Positions 43,626 through 53,304 of a stretch of DNA of 64,000 nucleotides are shown one piece after another. The notes beneath the pieces were generated by a model. It was given only the letters and a program-made list of their open reading frames with translations. It did no database searches and was not told the origin of the DNA. Both the position numbers and the translations under genes were made by a program. Origin of the DNA: JBLHGU01 sp047615875 (GTDB taxonomy: Bacteria; Pseudomonadota; Gammaproteobacteria; Arenicellales; CAJQKF01); assembly GCA_047615875.1 (NCBI GenBank), contig JBLHGU010000003.1, positions 1-64,000 of the forward strand, written 5' to 3'. Each line of letters begins with the position of its first letter. The stretch's first letter is position 1.

Positions 43626-46600
43626 ATGCAAGTAAACGTATCATCAGGGCTTAGGAAAGTTACGTGTGGCATGTCTCTTGCCACATTATTGATTTCCTTG
43701 CCAGTAATTGCCGCGGAATTGTCTGGACTACAATGGAACGACACTGGCACCCCCGTTTTTTCTGTAGTCTCTTCAACCCCTGACGCGGGGATAAAAGATT
43801 TTAAAACAGAAGTACTCGATAATGGGTATCGGTTAAGGGTCTATTTTCCAGGTGATGATCTCGCGAAAAATATTCGTGATATCGGGGCGGTAGGTATAGT
43901 AAGGGGCGTTTTTCCCTACATGACTGATGAACCCACCAGAGCAAACTTTGACATTCTTTTAAAAACGCCCGGTCATCTGAGTGTATCGACAACAGCGACT
44001 GGGTATGCTGTTTCTATAGTTGAAGGAGCTGGTGAGACCATTGTCGTTGAAGACGCCGATCTTAATCAGCCTGAGATTGTCGTAGGTGTATTGAAAGATA
44101 CAAACAATGCTATAAGCGAGCCAGATGCAATCGAGTCAGATACATCCGAAATGTCAGAGCTAGAGCAGTTGGTGTTGCAAGAAATTCAGCAGCAGGAGCA
44201 GCCTGCAGCAGTTGTTGAAGAAAGTGTAAGCATCCCTGTTGCGGCAGAGATACTACCTGTAGTTGCGGCAGAAATACTACCTGTAATGGAGAAAGTTGCT
44301 AAAAATTCAACTACATCCAGTAATCGCCCACGGATTGTTTTACAACCAGTTAAAGCATCTAAGCCCGAAATAATGGCGGTACAGGAATTAAAGCCGGATG
44401 TGGTTGATTCCAGCCAGATGGTTGAGCAAAAAGAGCTAGACAACATCCCTGATACTGCTATCGCTGATACTGCTATCGCTGATACTGCTATCGCTGATAC
44501 TGCTATCGCTGATACTGCTATCGCTGATACTGCTACGATTAAGGTCGAGCCACAAATTCTCGTTGCGCAAGTGAATAGCGGCAACAGCACGTTGTCTCTA
44601 AGTACCGCTGAAGTTCGCGCGCCAGAGATTAAGTTGACCAGCTCAGAACCTCAGGTAGTTGCAACTAGCACACGCGTTGCTCCAGAGGGATCACGTACTC
44701 TGAGTAATATCCAGTATGCCCAGTTTCCTGGTGGGAAATTGCAGATTAATTTAAATGTAAATACCGATGGTCTGGAACCAGGGGTATTTCGCACCAATAA
44801 CCCTCCTCGGGTGATAGTTGATTTCTTTGATACAAAAAACGCTGTAGCCGAAACGATTCAGCGTGTTGGCATAGGTGCGATTGAAAGTATTGTTACCGCT
44901 GAAACAGATGATCGTACCAGAGTGATATTAAATCTTGTTGCAGCCGTGGACTTCGAGCAACGGCTGACGAGCGATGGATTAGTTCTTGTTTTGGAATCAC
45001 CATCGGATAGACAGCTTGCAGATACCATGCGTGCCAAGCCGCGGTTTGATAATGGTAATGGCCAACGCCTTAACTTTTCTGTCACAGATATTGATTTTAG
45101 ACGATCCGTAGAAGGTGGTGGAACCGTTAGCATAAAGCTGAGTTCGGATGAAGTAGGTATTGATGTTCGTGAAGAAGCTGGCGAAATTTTGATTGATTTG
45201 CCCGGTACTTCATTGCCAGCAGCTCTGGAGAAACGTTTAGACGTGGCGGATTTTGCTACGCCGGTTCAAACAATAGACACCTTTTTTACTGGCGCAGGGA
45301 CCCGTGTGATCGTCAGTCCCGTAGGTCAATATTCCCATTCGTCCTATCAAGTTGGTGATACGCTAACCTTGCAAATTAACCCACCAACAGCGCTGGAAGT
45401 AGAGCGCGAACCAGATGAGTTTGGTTATGTTGGGGAGAAGTTATCGTTTAATTTTCAAAAGATTACCGTACGAGCAGCACTGCAGGTTATTGCCGACTTT
45501 ACTGGTTTGAACTTCGTTACCAGTGATAGTGTAACCGGTGATTTAAGCCTGCGGCTAAAAGATGTGCCCTGGGACCAGGCACTCGATACAATTTTGCAAG
45601 TTAAAGGGTTGGCCAAACGACAAAAGGGTAATGTGATCTGGGTAGCCCCGGCCGAAGAAATCGCTGCGAAGGAACGCCAGACTTTCGAGGCGGAATCCCA
45701 GGCATTGTTACTGGAACCTCTTGTATCCGAATTAATTCAGGTTAACTATGCAAAAGCTAGGGAACTCAGTGAAATTCTGAAATCCAGGCGAGCAATTGAA
45801 TCTGGTGTGCAAGGCTCACTATTTGGTAGCGTATCGGTGTCAGACCAGCAAACCGATGATAATTCTCTTTTATCTAACAGAGGTAGTGTCGCGGTTGACG
45901 ATCGAACCAATACGTTGCTTGTTCAGGATACACGGGCAAAAATTGGTCAAATACGAAAAATGATTGCCAAGCTTGATCGACCGGTTCGACAGGTATTAAT
46001 TGAAACACGAATCGTTGAAGCTAATGAAGATTTTAGTCGCAACATTGGCGCTCGACTTGGCTTTACACGCTTAACAGAGAATGCTCGTTTGCCAGGCACC
46101 TCAGATACTAATATTGGTACTTTTGCTGGCTCAAGTTCTATTGAAAACAATAGTACAGTTTTGAGTGCTGGGCCAAACAGTGGTAATGGAATCAGTGTGA
46201 ATTTGGGAGCAGACGGGGTCAGCGGACTTCCTGCAGCGTCCTATGCCTTTTCGTTGGCTAAGGCGGGAGCCGGATTTGCGCATTTGATAGATCTTGAAAT
46301 TTCAGCTCTTGAAGCCGAAGGCAATGGCAAAGTAATTGCGAATCCCAGACTGTTAACAACTGACCAACATGAAGCTTCAATTCAGCAAGGTCAGGAACGA
46401 GTGTTCACCACTAGTGTTCTGGGCGAGGGTGGTGTTGTAACGAAAAAGGCCGTGTTAGGATTAACAGTTACGCCTCAGATTACTCCCGATGATCGATTAA
46501 TCCTGGATGTGTCTATTAGTAAGGATTCTTTTTCAGCAGCCGATGCCAGCACTATAAACACCAAGGCCGTGCAAACTAAGGTGTTACTGGATAACGGTGA

Positions 46601-46784
46601 GACAGTGGTTATCGGAGGTATTTACGAACAGATTCAGGCTGAATCAACTACTAAAGTCCCATTGCTTGGTGACATTCCTATATTAGGAAATTTGTTTAAA
46701 AAGCGAAACCTGGTTGATAACCGGACAGAGCTGTTAATTTTTCTTACTCCGCGAATCCTGAGTCCGGCGTTAACCGCGCAATAA
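43626..46784 (+). CDS. pilQ: type IV pilus secretin PilQ
   Basis: Outer-membrane ring through which the pilus exits. From the ATG at 43626 the 1052 residues start with a signal peptide, then AMIN domains (about 40-120 and 350-570), an N0/STN domain (about 600-670, ISFNFQKITVRAALQVIADF-like) and the secretin barrel ending LLIFLTPRILSP. Between the first AMIN domain and the rest is a low-complexity region with tandem repeats (see separate entries), which makes it longer than typical PilQ (about 700-900). Confidence 0.95.
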   Translation: MQVNVSSGLRKVTCGMSLATLLISLPVIAAELSGLQWNDTGTPVFSVVSSTPDAGIKDFKTEVLDNGYRLRVYFPGDDLAKNIRDIGAVGIVRGVFPYMTDEPTRANFDILLKTPGHLSVSTTATGYAVSIVEGAGETIVVEDADLNQPEIVVGVLKDTNNAISEPDAIESDTSEMSELEQLVLQEIQQQEQPAAVVEESVSIPVAAEILPVVAAEILPVMEKVAKNSTTSSNRPRIVLQPVKASKPEIMAVQELKPDVVDSSQMVEQKELDNIPDTAIADTAIADTAIADTAIADTAIADTATIKVEPQILVAQVNSGNSTLSLSTAEVRAPEIKLTSSEPQVVATSTRVAPEGSRTLSNIQYAQFPGGKLQINLNVNTDGLEPGVFRTNNPPRVIVDFFDTKNAVAETIQRVGIGAIESIVTAETDDRTRVILNLVAAVDFEQRLTSDGLVLVLESPSDRQLADTMRAKPRFDNGNGQRLNFSVTDIDFRRSVEGGGTVSIKLSSDEVGIDVREEAGEILIDLPGTSLPAALEKRLDVADFATPVQTIDTFFTGAGTRVIVSPVGQYSHSSYQVGDTLTLQINPPTALEVEREPDEFGYVGEKLSFNFQKITVRAALQVIADFTGLNFVTSDSVTGDLSLRLKDVPWDQALDTILQVKGLAKRQKGNVIWVAPAEEIAAKERQTFEAESQALLLEPLVSELIQVNYAKARELSEILKSRRAIESGVQGSLFGSVSVSDQQTDDNSLLSNRGSVAVDDRTNTLLVQDTRAKIGQIRKMIAKLDRPVRQVLIETRIVEANEDFSRNIGARLGFTRLTENARLPGTSDTNIGTFAGSSSIENNSTVLSAGPNSGNGISVNLGADGVSGLPAASYAFSLAKAGAGFAHLIDLEISALEAEGNGKVIANPRLLTTDQHEASIQQGQERVFTTSVLGEGGVVTKKAVLGLTVTPQITPDDRLILDVSISKDSFSAADASTINTKAVQTKVLLDNGETVVIGGIYEQIQAESTTKVPLLGDIPILGNLFKKRNLVDNRTELLIFLTPRILSPALTAQ
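44238..44285 (+). repeat. two 24-bp tandem copies in pilQ
   Basis: GTTGCGGCAGAGATACTACC... at 44238-44261 and its copy at 44262-44285 differ at one base (G/A). In-frame, each encodes VAAEILPV. Part of the same low-complexity linker as the 15-bp repeat. Confidence 0.9.
44451..44535 (+). repeat. 15-bp tandem repeat in pilQ (five copies plus a partial sixth)
   Basis: GATACTGCTATCGCT is repeated perfectly at 44451, 44466, 44481, 44496 and 44511, with a 10-base partial copy at 44526. Each unit encodes DTAIA in frame, so copy-number change would alter linker length without breaking pilQ. The identical copies indicate recent slippage. Confidence 0.97.
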
Positions 46785-46857
46785 GATCCCAGTCGTAAAT
46801 TCGTGAGTCCCTTGTACTTAACAGCGGCCTGATTCGGGTGGCTGAGAAATTCTTCTT

Positions 46858-47376
46858 TTGAGCATACAGAACCTGATCCTGGTTGGCCCTATGGGGGTCG
46901 GTAAAACCACTGTTGGTAAGGCATTGGCGAAAGTCACGGGCCGTGAATTTGTCGATCTTGACCAGGAGATTGAATATCGCACTGGTGTAAGCATCCCTAC
47001 TATCTTTGATATTGAAGGCGAGGATGGATTTCGTAAGCGCGAAACAGAAATTATCCAGGAGTATACGGATAAGAGTAATCTGGTTATAGCGACGGGTGGT
47101 GGAGCGGTTGGGCGCAGTGAGAATAGAAAAGCAATTACTCGATCTGCTTTGGTCATTTATCTTAAAGCTCCAGTAGAAGTTCTTATTCAAAGAACCCGCA
47201 ATAATCGCAATCGCCCACTGCTGAACGATCGTGACCCAGCTTCAACACTTATTAATTTAATGGAAGAACGTGAACCCCTGTACCAGGAGGTGGCTGACAT
47301 TGTGATAGAAGTAGATGATCGCGCCCCAGGTAGTCTTTGTAAACGTATCGTGAAGCAAATCGAAGAAATTACATGA
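46858..47376 (+). CDS. aroK: shikimate kinase
   Basis: Phosphorylates shikimate in the aromatic amino-acid pathway. The 172 residues begin at a TTG with Walker A GPMGVGKTT (about 9-17), substrate motif DLDQEIEYRTG and the ATGGGAVG segment. The TTG is favoured because it matches the family N-terminus. It overlaps aroB by four bases (ATGA). Confidence 0.95.
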   Translation: MSIQNLILVGPMGVGKTTVGKALAKVTGREFVDLDQEIEYRTGVSIPTIFDIEGEDGFRKRETEIIQEYTDKSNLVIATGGGAVGRSENRKAITRSALVIYLKAPVEVLIQRTRNNRNRPLLNDRDPASTLINLMEEREPLYQEVADIVIEVDDRAPGSLCKRIVKQIEEIT

Positions 47377-48446
47377 TCACGCTGGAAGTTGATCTGGCAG
47401 ATAGAAGTTATCCAATACATATCGGTCGGTCATTACTGGAGCAACCTGAGCTAGTAACCTCACATATACGAGGTAGTAAAGTGATGGTGGTAAGTAATAA
47501 AACCATTGCACCACTATACCTGGATAGATTATTGCAAGGACTGGCTGGTTTCGAGACTCACACCTGCATTCTGGAAGATGGCGAACAATTCAAGAATCTA
47601 CAGGTTGCTGAAACCATTTTTGAAGCATTACTTGAAGTGCCTTGTGATCGCCGTACAACGATAATTGCGTTGGGTGGTGGAGTCGTTGGTGATATTGCTG
47701 GTTTTGCGGCCGGTTGTTATCAGAGAGGCATACCTTTCATACAAATTCCAACGACTTTATTATCTCAGGTCGATTCTTCTGTTGGAGGCAAAACTGCCGT
47801 CAATTCCCGTCTTGGGAAAAATATGATAGGCCTGTTTTATCAACCACAATGTGTCATCGCAGATTCTGCGGTGCTGCATACGTTACCAAAACGTGAGCTT
47901 GCGTCAGGTGTTGCAGAGGTAATTAAAACAGCGTTGATTAAAGACGCTAGTTTTTTTCATTGGCTGGAAAATAATCACCAGGCGTTGTTGTCCCTAGATC
48001 CCGCGGCAGTTTCCCACACCGTAGCGAATTGTTGTCGAATAAAGGCCCAGGTTGTCGCAGAGGACGAAACTGAACAGGGCGTTCGTGCACTACTCAATCT
48101 TGGACATACATTTGGCCACGCGATCGAGACAGGTATGGGATACGGTACCTGGTTGCACGGTGAGGCAGTGGCGGCTGGTATGTGTATGGCTGCTAGAATG
48201 TCACAAAGAATGGGCCTGATGACCGAGAATGAAGTAGGGCGTATTGTAGATTTGATATCAGCCTGTAATTTACCTGTCGGACCTCCAGCGGAGCTAGGGC
48301 CAGATCAATTTTTGGACTTAATGAAAGTGGATAAAAAGGCTGATCAAGGACGAATTCAACTGATTCTACTTAAGCAAATCGGTCAGGCGTTTATGACTGG
48401 CGACTACAATATGGAATATCTAATTATGGAATGTAATGGCGAATAG
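47373..48446 (+). CDS. aroB: 3-dehydroquinate synthase
   Basis: Second step of the shikimate pathway, NAD- and zinc-dependent. The 357 residues show EDGEQFKNL, LGGGVVGDIAGFAAGCYQRG, PTTLLSQVDSSVGGK, and the zinc ligands in LNLGHTFGHAIE and LHGEAVAAGM. Translationally coupled to aroK. In E. coli damX and dam follow; here two lipoprotein genes do. Confidence 0.96.
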   Translation: MITLEVDLADRSYPIHIGRSLLEQPELVTSHIRGSKVMVVSNKTIAPLYLDRLLQGLAGFETHTCILEDGEQFKNLQVAETIFEALLEVPCDRRTTIIALGGGVVGDIAGFAAGCYQRGIPFIQIPTTLLSQVDSSVGGKTAVNSRLGKNMIGLFYQPQCVIADSAVLHTLPKRELASGVAEVIKTALIKDASFFHWLENNHQALLSLDPAAVSHTVANCCRIKAQVVAEDETEQGVRALLNLGHTFGHAIETGMGYGTWLHGEAVAAGMCMAARMSQRMGLMTENEVGRIVDLISACNLPVGPPAELGPDQFLDLMKVDKKADQGRIQLILLKQIGQAFMTGDYNMEYLIMECNGE

Positions 48447-48710
48447 TCATAAGGCCTGATTTACCCTGCCTTGTTAGTAATAGAAGCATGTAGAGTATTC
48501 AGTAAAAACTGATTATCCAGCCATACAATGAAATCACTAAAAAATCAGCCAGATATTGCTACTAGCAATAGCGGTGACGTAAACTAGTGTCTAGATGCCG
48601 ACCCGAATACTTCCGGTTCGGTTTCTGCCAGTAAATTAGTTGTAATCACATGGGTATCTATCTTTAGTTATGTAGCCACCCGTTTTAAATATTTTTACCA
48701 GAACGCCTTT

Positions 48711-49049
48711 ATGATTCCTGTGCAATTTAAACCCACATTGTTTGTGGTTACTGTCCTGATGGTACTAGCCGGTTGTGCTAACCATCATGGCGCGGCGTTT
48801 ATCAAAACTAATCCTCCCGGTGCTGAGGTGGTTAATATGGAGGATGATACGGTGTTGGGCGTATCTCCGGTGAAAGTATGGTGGCGTGAGGGTAAGGAGG
48901 AACGAAAATTTATCAATGTTCGTGTACAAAAAATAGGCTACCGAGATAAAACCGCATCATTTTGGGTTAGCCTGCGACACGGCAACAAAGAAGCTGCCCT
49001 GCTTGAGCCACAATTTGTAGAAATTAAATTGGATAAAACGAATGATTAA
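48711..49049 (+). CDS. small lipoprotein, PEGA-like
   Basis: 112 residues with a lipoprotein signal (VLAGC, lipidated C22) and a short beta-rich domain (FIKTNPPGAEVVNMEDDTVL, GVSPVKVWWREG) that resembles PEGA domains, which present PxGA-type turns at surfaces. It overlaps the next lipoprotein gene by eight bases. The two have the same layout and may be distant duplicates. Function unknown. Confidence 0.75.
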   Translation: MIPVQFKPTLFVVTVLMVLAGCANHHGAAFIKTNPPGAEVVNMEDDTVLGVSPVKVWWREGKEERKFINVRVQKIGYRDKTASFWVSLRHGNKEAALLEPQFVEIKLDKTND

Positions 49050-49401
49050 AACTTTGTTTATCGCAACCTCTTTGTTGCTTCTTGGAGGCTGTGCTTCCAC
49101 TAAAATATTGCCGATGACTATACAGTCTGATCCACTAGGCGCACATGTTTTATATCAGGTACAAAGTAAGGTGAAAGGATCGGCAGGCACTACGGACTGG
49201 ATTTATCTGGGCCTGACGCCGCTGGATGTGCGGCGAGAGGTAGGTAAAACCCAGCTTAAAAAAGCCGACGCTTTCATTTTAAAAGTAATTAAAGATGGTT
49301 TTCTCGACCAGCAAAAAGCACTTACCGGTGATGAACTACTTGATCAGATAGACAGCAAAGGCCGAGTGTTCTGGAATCCCCGGTTGGTTAACGTCAACTA
49401 A
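49042..49401 (+). CDS. small lipoprotein, second of a pair
   Basis: 119 residues with lipobox LLGGC (C17) and a domain MTIQSDPLGAHVLYQVQSK followed by YLGLTPLDVRREVGK, again PEGA-like (D-P-x-G-A-x-V then G-x-T/S-P). It begins inside the previous gene, so the two are coupled and probably function together at the envelope. No known homologue comes to mind. Confidence 0.72.
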   Translation: MIKTLFIATSLLLLGGCASTKILPMTIQSDPLGAHVLYQVQSKVKGSAGTTDWIYLGLTPLDVRREVGKTQLKKADAFILKVIKDGFLDQQKALTGDELLDQIDSKGRVFWNPRLVNVN

Positions 49402-49426
49402 GTTAATTTTCACAAAAAGTATTTCA

Positions 49427-50134
49427 ATGCACGATCGTAATTCCATACTGGCTGAGCAACGCCTTATTGTTCCACTGGATGTTCCTGAAATTGACCAGGC
49501 GAAAGCTATGGTCGAGAGCCTCGGGAATAATGTGGTTTTTTATAAAATCGGTCTCGAGCTGTTTATGTCGCGGGGATTTTTTGAATTGCTTGACTGGCTG
49601 CGAGATCGTCAGAAGCTGGTATTCGTTGATCTAAAGTTTTTCGATATACCCGCAACGGTTGCCCGTGCGGTCAGTCGTTTAAACGGTACGGGTGTAACGT
49701 TTACAACGGTGCACGGTAATGACTCCATGATGGCCGCGGCCGCGGAAGCTGCCAAAGATGTATCTGTGCTAGCAGTTACCGTTCTAACCAGCATTGACCG
49801 AGGCGATCTCGATGATCTAGGGTTTCAATGCAATGTTGATGAACTGGTTATGTCTCGTGCAAAACGTGCAGTAGAGCATGGTTGTGCTGGTGTGGTCGCC
49901 TCTGGTCAGGAAGCGAAACCGATGCGCGAAGCCCTGGGCGATCGATTACTTATCGTCTCGCCAGGAATTCGGCCAATAGACAATCGAGGTGATGATCAGA
50001 AAAGAGTGGTTACTGTTGAGCAGGCCTTCGATTATGGTGCGGATTATATTGTTGTTGGACGCCCCATTAGAGATGCCGAAGACCCAGCTGCAGCCGCTGC
50101 TGCTATCCAGAAGCAGATCAAAGCATCGGTATAG
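49427..50134 (+). CDS. pyrF: orotidine 5'-phosphate decarboxylase
   Basis: Last step of UMP synthesis. The 235 residues have the active-site VFVDLKFFDIPATV (the D-x-K-x2-D motif) and the phosphate-binding VSPGIRPIDN near the end, as in OMPdecase group I. It follows the lipoprotein pair by 25 bases, with a short T-poor spacer. Confidence 0.95.
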   Translation: MHDRNSILAEQRLIVPLDVPEIDQAKAMVESLGNNVVFYKIGLELFMSRGFFELLDWLRDRQKLVFVDLKFFDIPATVARAVSRLNGTGVTFTTVHGNDSMMAAAAEAAKDVSVLAVTVLTSIDRGDLDDLGFQCNVDELVMSRAKRAVEHGCAGVVASGQEAKPMREALGDRLLIVSPGIRPIDNRGDDQKRVVTVEQAFDYGADYIVVGRPIRDAEDPAAAAAAIQKQIKASV

Positions 50135-50183
50135 CAATAGAGATAGAACTCGCTGTAAAAGCTCTAATGAGGATTAAGACTCA

Positions 50184-50210
50184 ACTTACCCCACTTACCC
50201 CACTTACCCC
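50184..50210 (+). repeat. 9-bp tandem repeat, three copies, upstream of hemE
   Basis: ACTTACCCC is repeated perfectly at 50184-50192, 50193-50201 and 50202-50210, 56 bases before the hemE start. It could be a protein-binding array or a slippage product. Confidence 0.9.
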
Positions 50211-50265
50211 GTAATATGAAACTCCTTGAGATTTCAACTCCGGGAATTACTGGTAGTAATTTAAA

Positions 50266-51321
50266 ATGTTGAAAAACGATACCTTTCTACGCGCATTACG
50301 TGGCCAGCCCACCGACTACACTCCTATCTGGATCATGCGTCAGGCGGGAAGATATCTGCCTGAGTACCGTAAAACCAGAGAACAGGCAGGAGACTTTCTG
50401 TCGCTGTGCAAGAACCCGGAGTTGGCTTGCGAAGTAACTTTGCAGCCATTGCGACGCTTTGACCTGGATGCAGCGATTCTGTTTTCAGACATCCTGACAA
50501 TACCGGATGCTATGGGTTTAGGACTCAGTCTGAATGAAGGTGTCGGCCCAAAGTTTGCACGCCCGGTGCGTTCGGCTGCAGAAATTGCCGCTTTGGGAGT
50601 GCCCGACCCTGAGCAAGATCTCGGTTATGTGATGGATGCGGTGCGTACAATAAAATCTGCTTTGCAGGATAGTTTGCCATTAATTGGTTTTTCCGGAAGC
50701 CCGTGGACGTTGGCAACCTATATGGTTGAAGGTGGTAGTAGTCGCGACTTTAAATTGATCAAGTCGTTGATTTTCTCAGATCCGAAGGCAGCCCATCAAT
50801 TGCTTTCTACCGTGACCGAATCGGTAATCACCTACCTGAATGCCCAAATTGCGGCTGGCGTAAACGTCGTGCAAATTTTTGACACCTGGGGTGGCAGTCT
50901 TGGTTACCGTAGTTATCAGGAGTTTTCTCTGCAATATATGCAACGCATTGTAGATGGTTTGAACACTGGCGAAGGCGATGACCGTATCCCTGTTATCCTG
51001 TTTACCAAAGGCGGTGGACAATGGCTGGAGTCAATGGCGGACACCGGCTGTGATGCCCTTGGACTTGATTGGACCACATCGCTTGCTGAAGCTAAACAAC
51101 GGGTTGGCACAAAAGTTTGCCTGCAGGGCAACATGGATCCTATGGTATTGTTTTCGAACCCTGAAGCGATAGTTGCGGAAGCAACAGCTGTGCTGGACGA
51201 TTTTGGCCCAGCGGGGCAGGGCCATGTATTCAATCTAGGCCACGGCATATTGCCTGGTGTGAGCCCTGATCATGTGAAGGTTCTGGTCGATCGGGTTCAT
51301 GAATACACGAGAACTTCATAG
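50266..51321 (+). CDS. hemE: uroporphyrinogen decarboxylase
   Basis: Converts uroporphyrinogen III to coproporphyrinogen III on the haem branch. The 351 residues carry the N-terminal signature WIMRQAGRYLPEYR and the FSDILTIPDAMG segment with the catalytic Asp, plus GFSGSPWTLATYMVEGG. Length matches the family. It and cysG use the same precursor, uroporphyrinogen III. Confidence 0.96.
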   Translation: MLKNDTFLRALRGQPTDYTPIWIMRQAGRYLPEYRKTREQAGDFLSLCKNPELACEVTLQPLRRFDLDAAILFSDILTIPDAMGLGLSLNEGVGPKFARPVRSAAEIAALGVPDPEQDLGYVMDAVRTIKSALQDSLPLIGFSGSPWTLATYMVEGGSSRDFKLIKSLIFSDPKAAHQLLSTVTESVITYLNAQIAAGVNVVQIFDTWGGSLGYRSYQEFSLQYMQRIVDGLNTGEGDDRIPVILFTKGGGQWLESMADTGCDALGLDWTTSLAEAKQRVGTKVCLQGNMDPMVLFSNPEAIVAEATAVLDDFGPAGQGHVFNLGHGILPGVSPDHVKVLVDRVHEYTRTS

Positions 51322-51374
51322 ATCTACTTTACGTAGAGTCTAAGAGAACGGCAAATTCGCCGGTCATAGAGAAC

Positions 51375-53147
51375 CTAAATATTCATTCCAGTTAAGCGAT
51401 ACCCTTGTGTCCAATGATCCCTATCTTCTTGCCGGGCACAAAGGCGTAAGTGGGACTCAAACAGAAGTTGTTCATTATAAGACTCCGGCAGCTCCTCCCG
51501 ATATTTTTTCATGCTTCTTTTGCAAGCGTCCATATCTCCAAGTTGGGCATAACATATTGCCATTTGTTGGTGGGTGTAAAAGATGGGTAGCTTAAGCATT
51601 GATTCCAGCGCTGCAAGAGACTTCTCGTATTCATGCAGGTTGTAGTAGGATTCAGCGAGAATCTCCAGTCTCAAATTATCAGCACTAAGCGGATCTAAAA
51701 GTGCAGCATGGTTATAAGTATCGATTGCACCCTGAGGATCTCCATTATAAGCCTGCAACATTGCCCAATATCCTAATACGCGGGCACTGTTGGGATTGAG
51801 CTTGGTGGCGCGTTGTAGATGTTGTCTGGCCCGATCATGATGGCCCAGCTGTCTCAGCGCCTCGCCAAATGCCGACTGGGAACGATAATCACTACTATCC
51901 AGTTGAATGGCCTGTTTGCCCGCTTCGTACGCACGCTCCAAAGGACTATCATCATAATAAGATAGATCCCATACAGCCATACCTTCAGCTACGGCGATAC
52001 CAGCAAAAGCGGCCGCGCATTCTGAATCCAGTTTAATGGCATTCTGATACAGCTCAATAGCGCTCTTAATATTATCACCGCGCCGGTTTAGAACGTGATT
52101 GGCTCGCATGAGATAATCATAGGCCGTTAAGTTTTTAGTTGGATGGTGCCTTCTAACTTCTGCCACGGCTTCGGTAACTCTGCCAGGTAATACCCCGGAA
52201 ATAGATCGTACAACATCATCTTGAACGTCAAATATATCTTCTAGCTCTCGATCATAACGTTCTGCCCAAAGATGGGAACCGTCTTCGGTCTCTAACAGCT
52301 GGGCTGTTATGCGAACCCGATTGCCCGCCTTTCGTACGCTGCCTTCCACCACATACCGCACACCTAACTTCGTCGCTACTTCTCTTATATCAACAGTCTG
52401 TTGTTTAAACATAAACGATGAATTGCGGGAGATGACAAATAACTCTCGAAACCGAGATAGTTCGGTAATAATATCCTCGGTTATTCCATCGCTGAAGTAT
52501 TCCTGCTCAAGATCACCACTCATATTGGTAAAGGGTAGAACAGCAATAGAGGGTCTGTCTGGCCACTCGGTAGGACTAATATTCTGAAGTCTTGTTGGAC
52601 TAGGTGCGGCGGATGAGTCCGTGGCATCTTGACCCACACGATATACCTTTACCAATTCATCAAATCCCTTTAACTGTCGCTCTCCCATGCTTTCAAACAG
52701 AAATGGCAGACGCTTTGGTATAGTCTGATAAGCCGCATCTTGTATACAGATGCCAGCGGGCTCTGCGATTTGCTCCAGACGCTGGGCCAGAACAATACCC
52801 TCGCCAGTTACCGTATTGTCAGCAATCAGAACCTCACCTATGGCGATGCCCACCCTGACTATAGGGTGAATGTCACCACTCAATTCCAGGTTTACGGAAG
52901 AATTGGTAGCCTGAAATTCCACGGCTGCTGCAACTGCGTCGGAAGCCCTGGAGAATTCTGCAACGAGCGCATCGCCGCGAATTTCATGGGCAATGCCACC
53001 ATGACTGGAAATAACCGTCGCAAACCGCTTGAATGCATCCTGCATACGATTGTGGGCGAGGGTTTCGTCGAGTCGAACTAATCCCGTAGAACCTACTATG
53101 TCTGCGTGTAGCAATACTGCGAGTTTCCGAGATATTTCCTCATTCAT
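51375..53147 (-). CDS. class III cyclase-like domain + TolB-like domain + TPR protein
   Basis: 590 residues. Domain 1 (about 8-165) resembles class III nucleotide cyclases: the metal-binding aspartates are D16 (HADIVGST) and D59 (EIRGDALVAEF), and R123 is kept (VLAQRLEQ). The substrate Lys is replaced by E55 and the transition-state Asn by V119. Domain 2 (about 198-320) is TolB-like, starting PSIAVLPFTNMSGDLEQEYF. The rest is TPRs. Unlike its paralogues it has no membrane segment. Activity as a cyclase is doubtful; a sensory or regulatory role is likely. Confidence 0.85.
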   Translation of the reverse strand: MNEEISRKLAVLLHADIVGSTGLVRLDETLAHNRMQDAFKRFATVISSHGGIAHEIRGDALVAEFSRASDAVAAAVEFQATNSSVNLELSGDIHPIVRVGIAIGEVLIADNTVTGEGIVLAQRLEQIAEPAGICIQDAAYQTIPKRLPFLFESMGERQLKGFDELVKVYRVGQDATDSSAAPSPTRLQNISPTEWPDRPSIAVLPFTNMSGDLEQEYFSDGITEDIITELSRFRELFVISRNSSFMFKQQTVDIREVATKLGVRYVVEGSVRKAGNRVRITAQLLETEDGSHLWAERYDRELEDIFDVQDDVVRSISGVLPGRVTEAVAEVRRHHPTKNLTAYDYLMRANHVLNRRGDNIKSAIELYQNAIKLDSECAAAFAGIAVAEGMAVWDLSYYDDSPLERAYEAGKQAIQLDSSDYRSQSAFGEALRQLGHHDRARQHLQRATKLNPNSARVLGYWAMLQAYNGDPQGAIDTYNHAALLDPLSADNLRLEILAESYYNLHEYEKSLAALESMLKLPIFYTHQQMAICYAQLGDMDACKRSMKKYREELPESYNEQLLFESHLRLCARQEDRDHWTQGYRLTGMNI

Positions 53148-53304
53148 TGGGTGTACATACTCGTTATCATTTATGTTGGCTATTTTATCTCAGGGCGAAC
53201 TCAGGCGCGAGCGTTGCATAGAAAAACAGCAATGAATCGTCGCCGCATAATTTATACCAACAATGTAGAATTATTTCTAACCTCTAAAGCTGAAGATTAT
53301 CCTG

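Noticed and set aside
44186..44590. 134-residue antisense frame over the pilQ repeat
   Set aside because: It is the complement of the 15-bp repeat (AIAVS units) and has no start signal or family match.
50184..50210. CRISPR-like repeats
   Set aside because: Units are too short and directly abutting with no spacers; no cas genes in the window.
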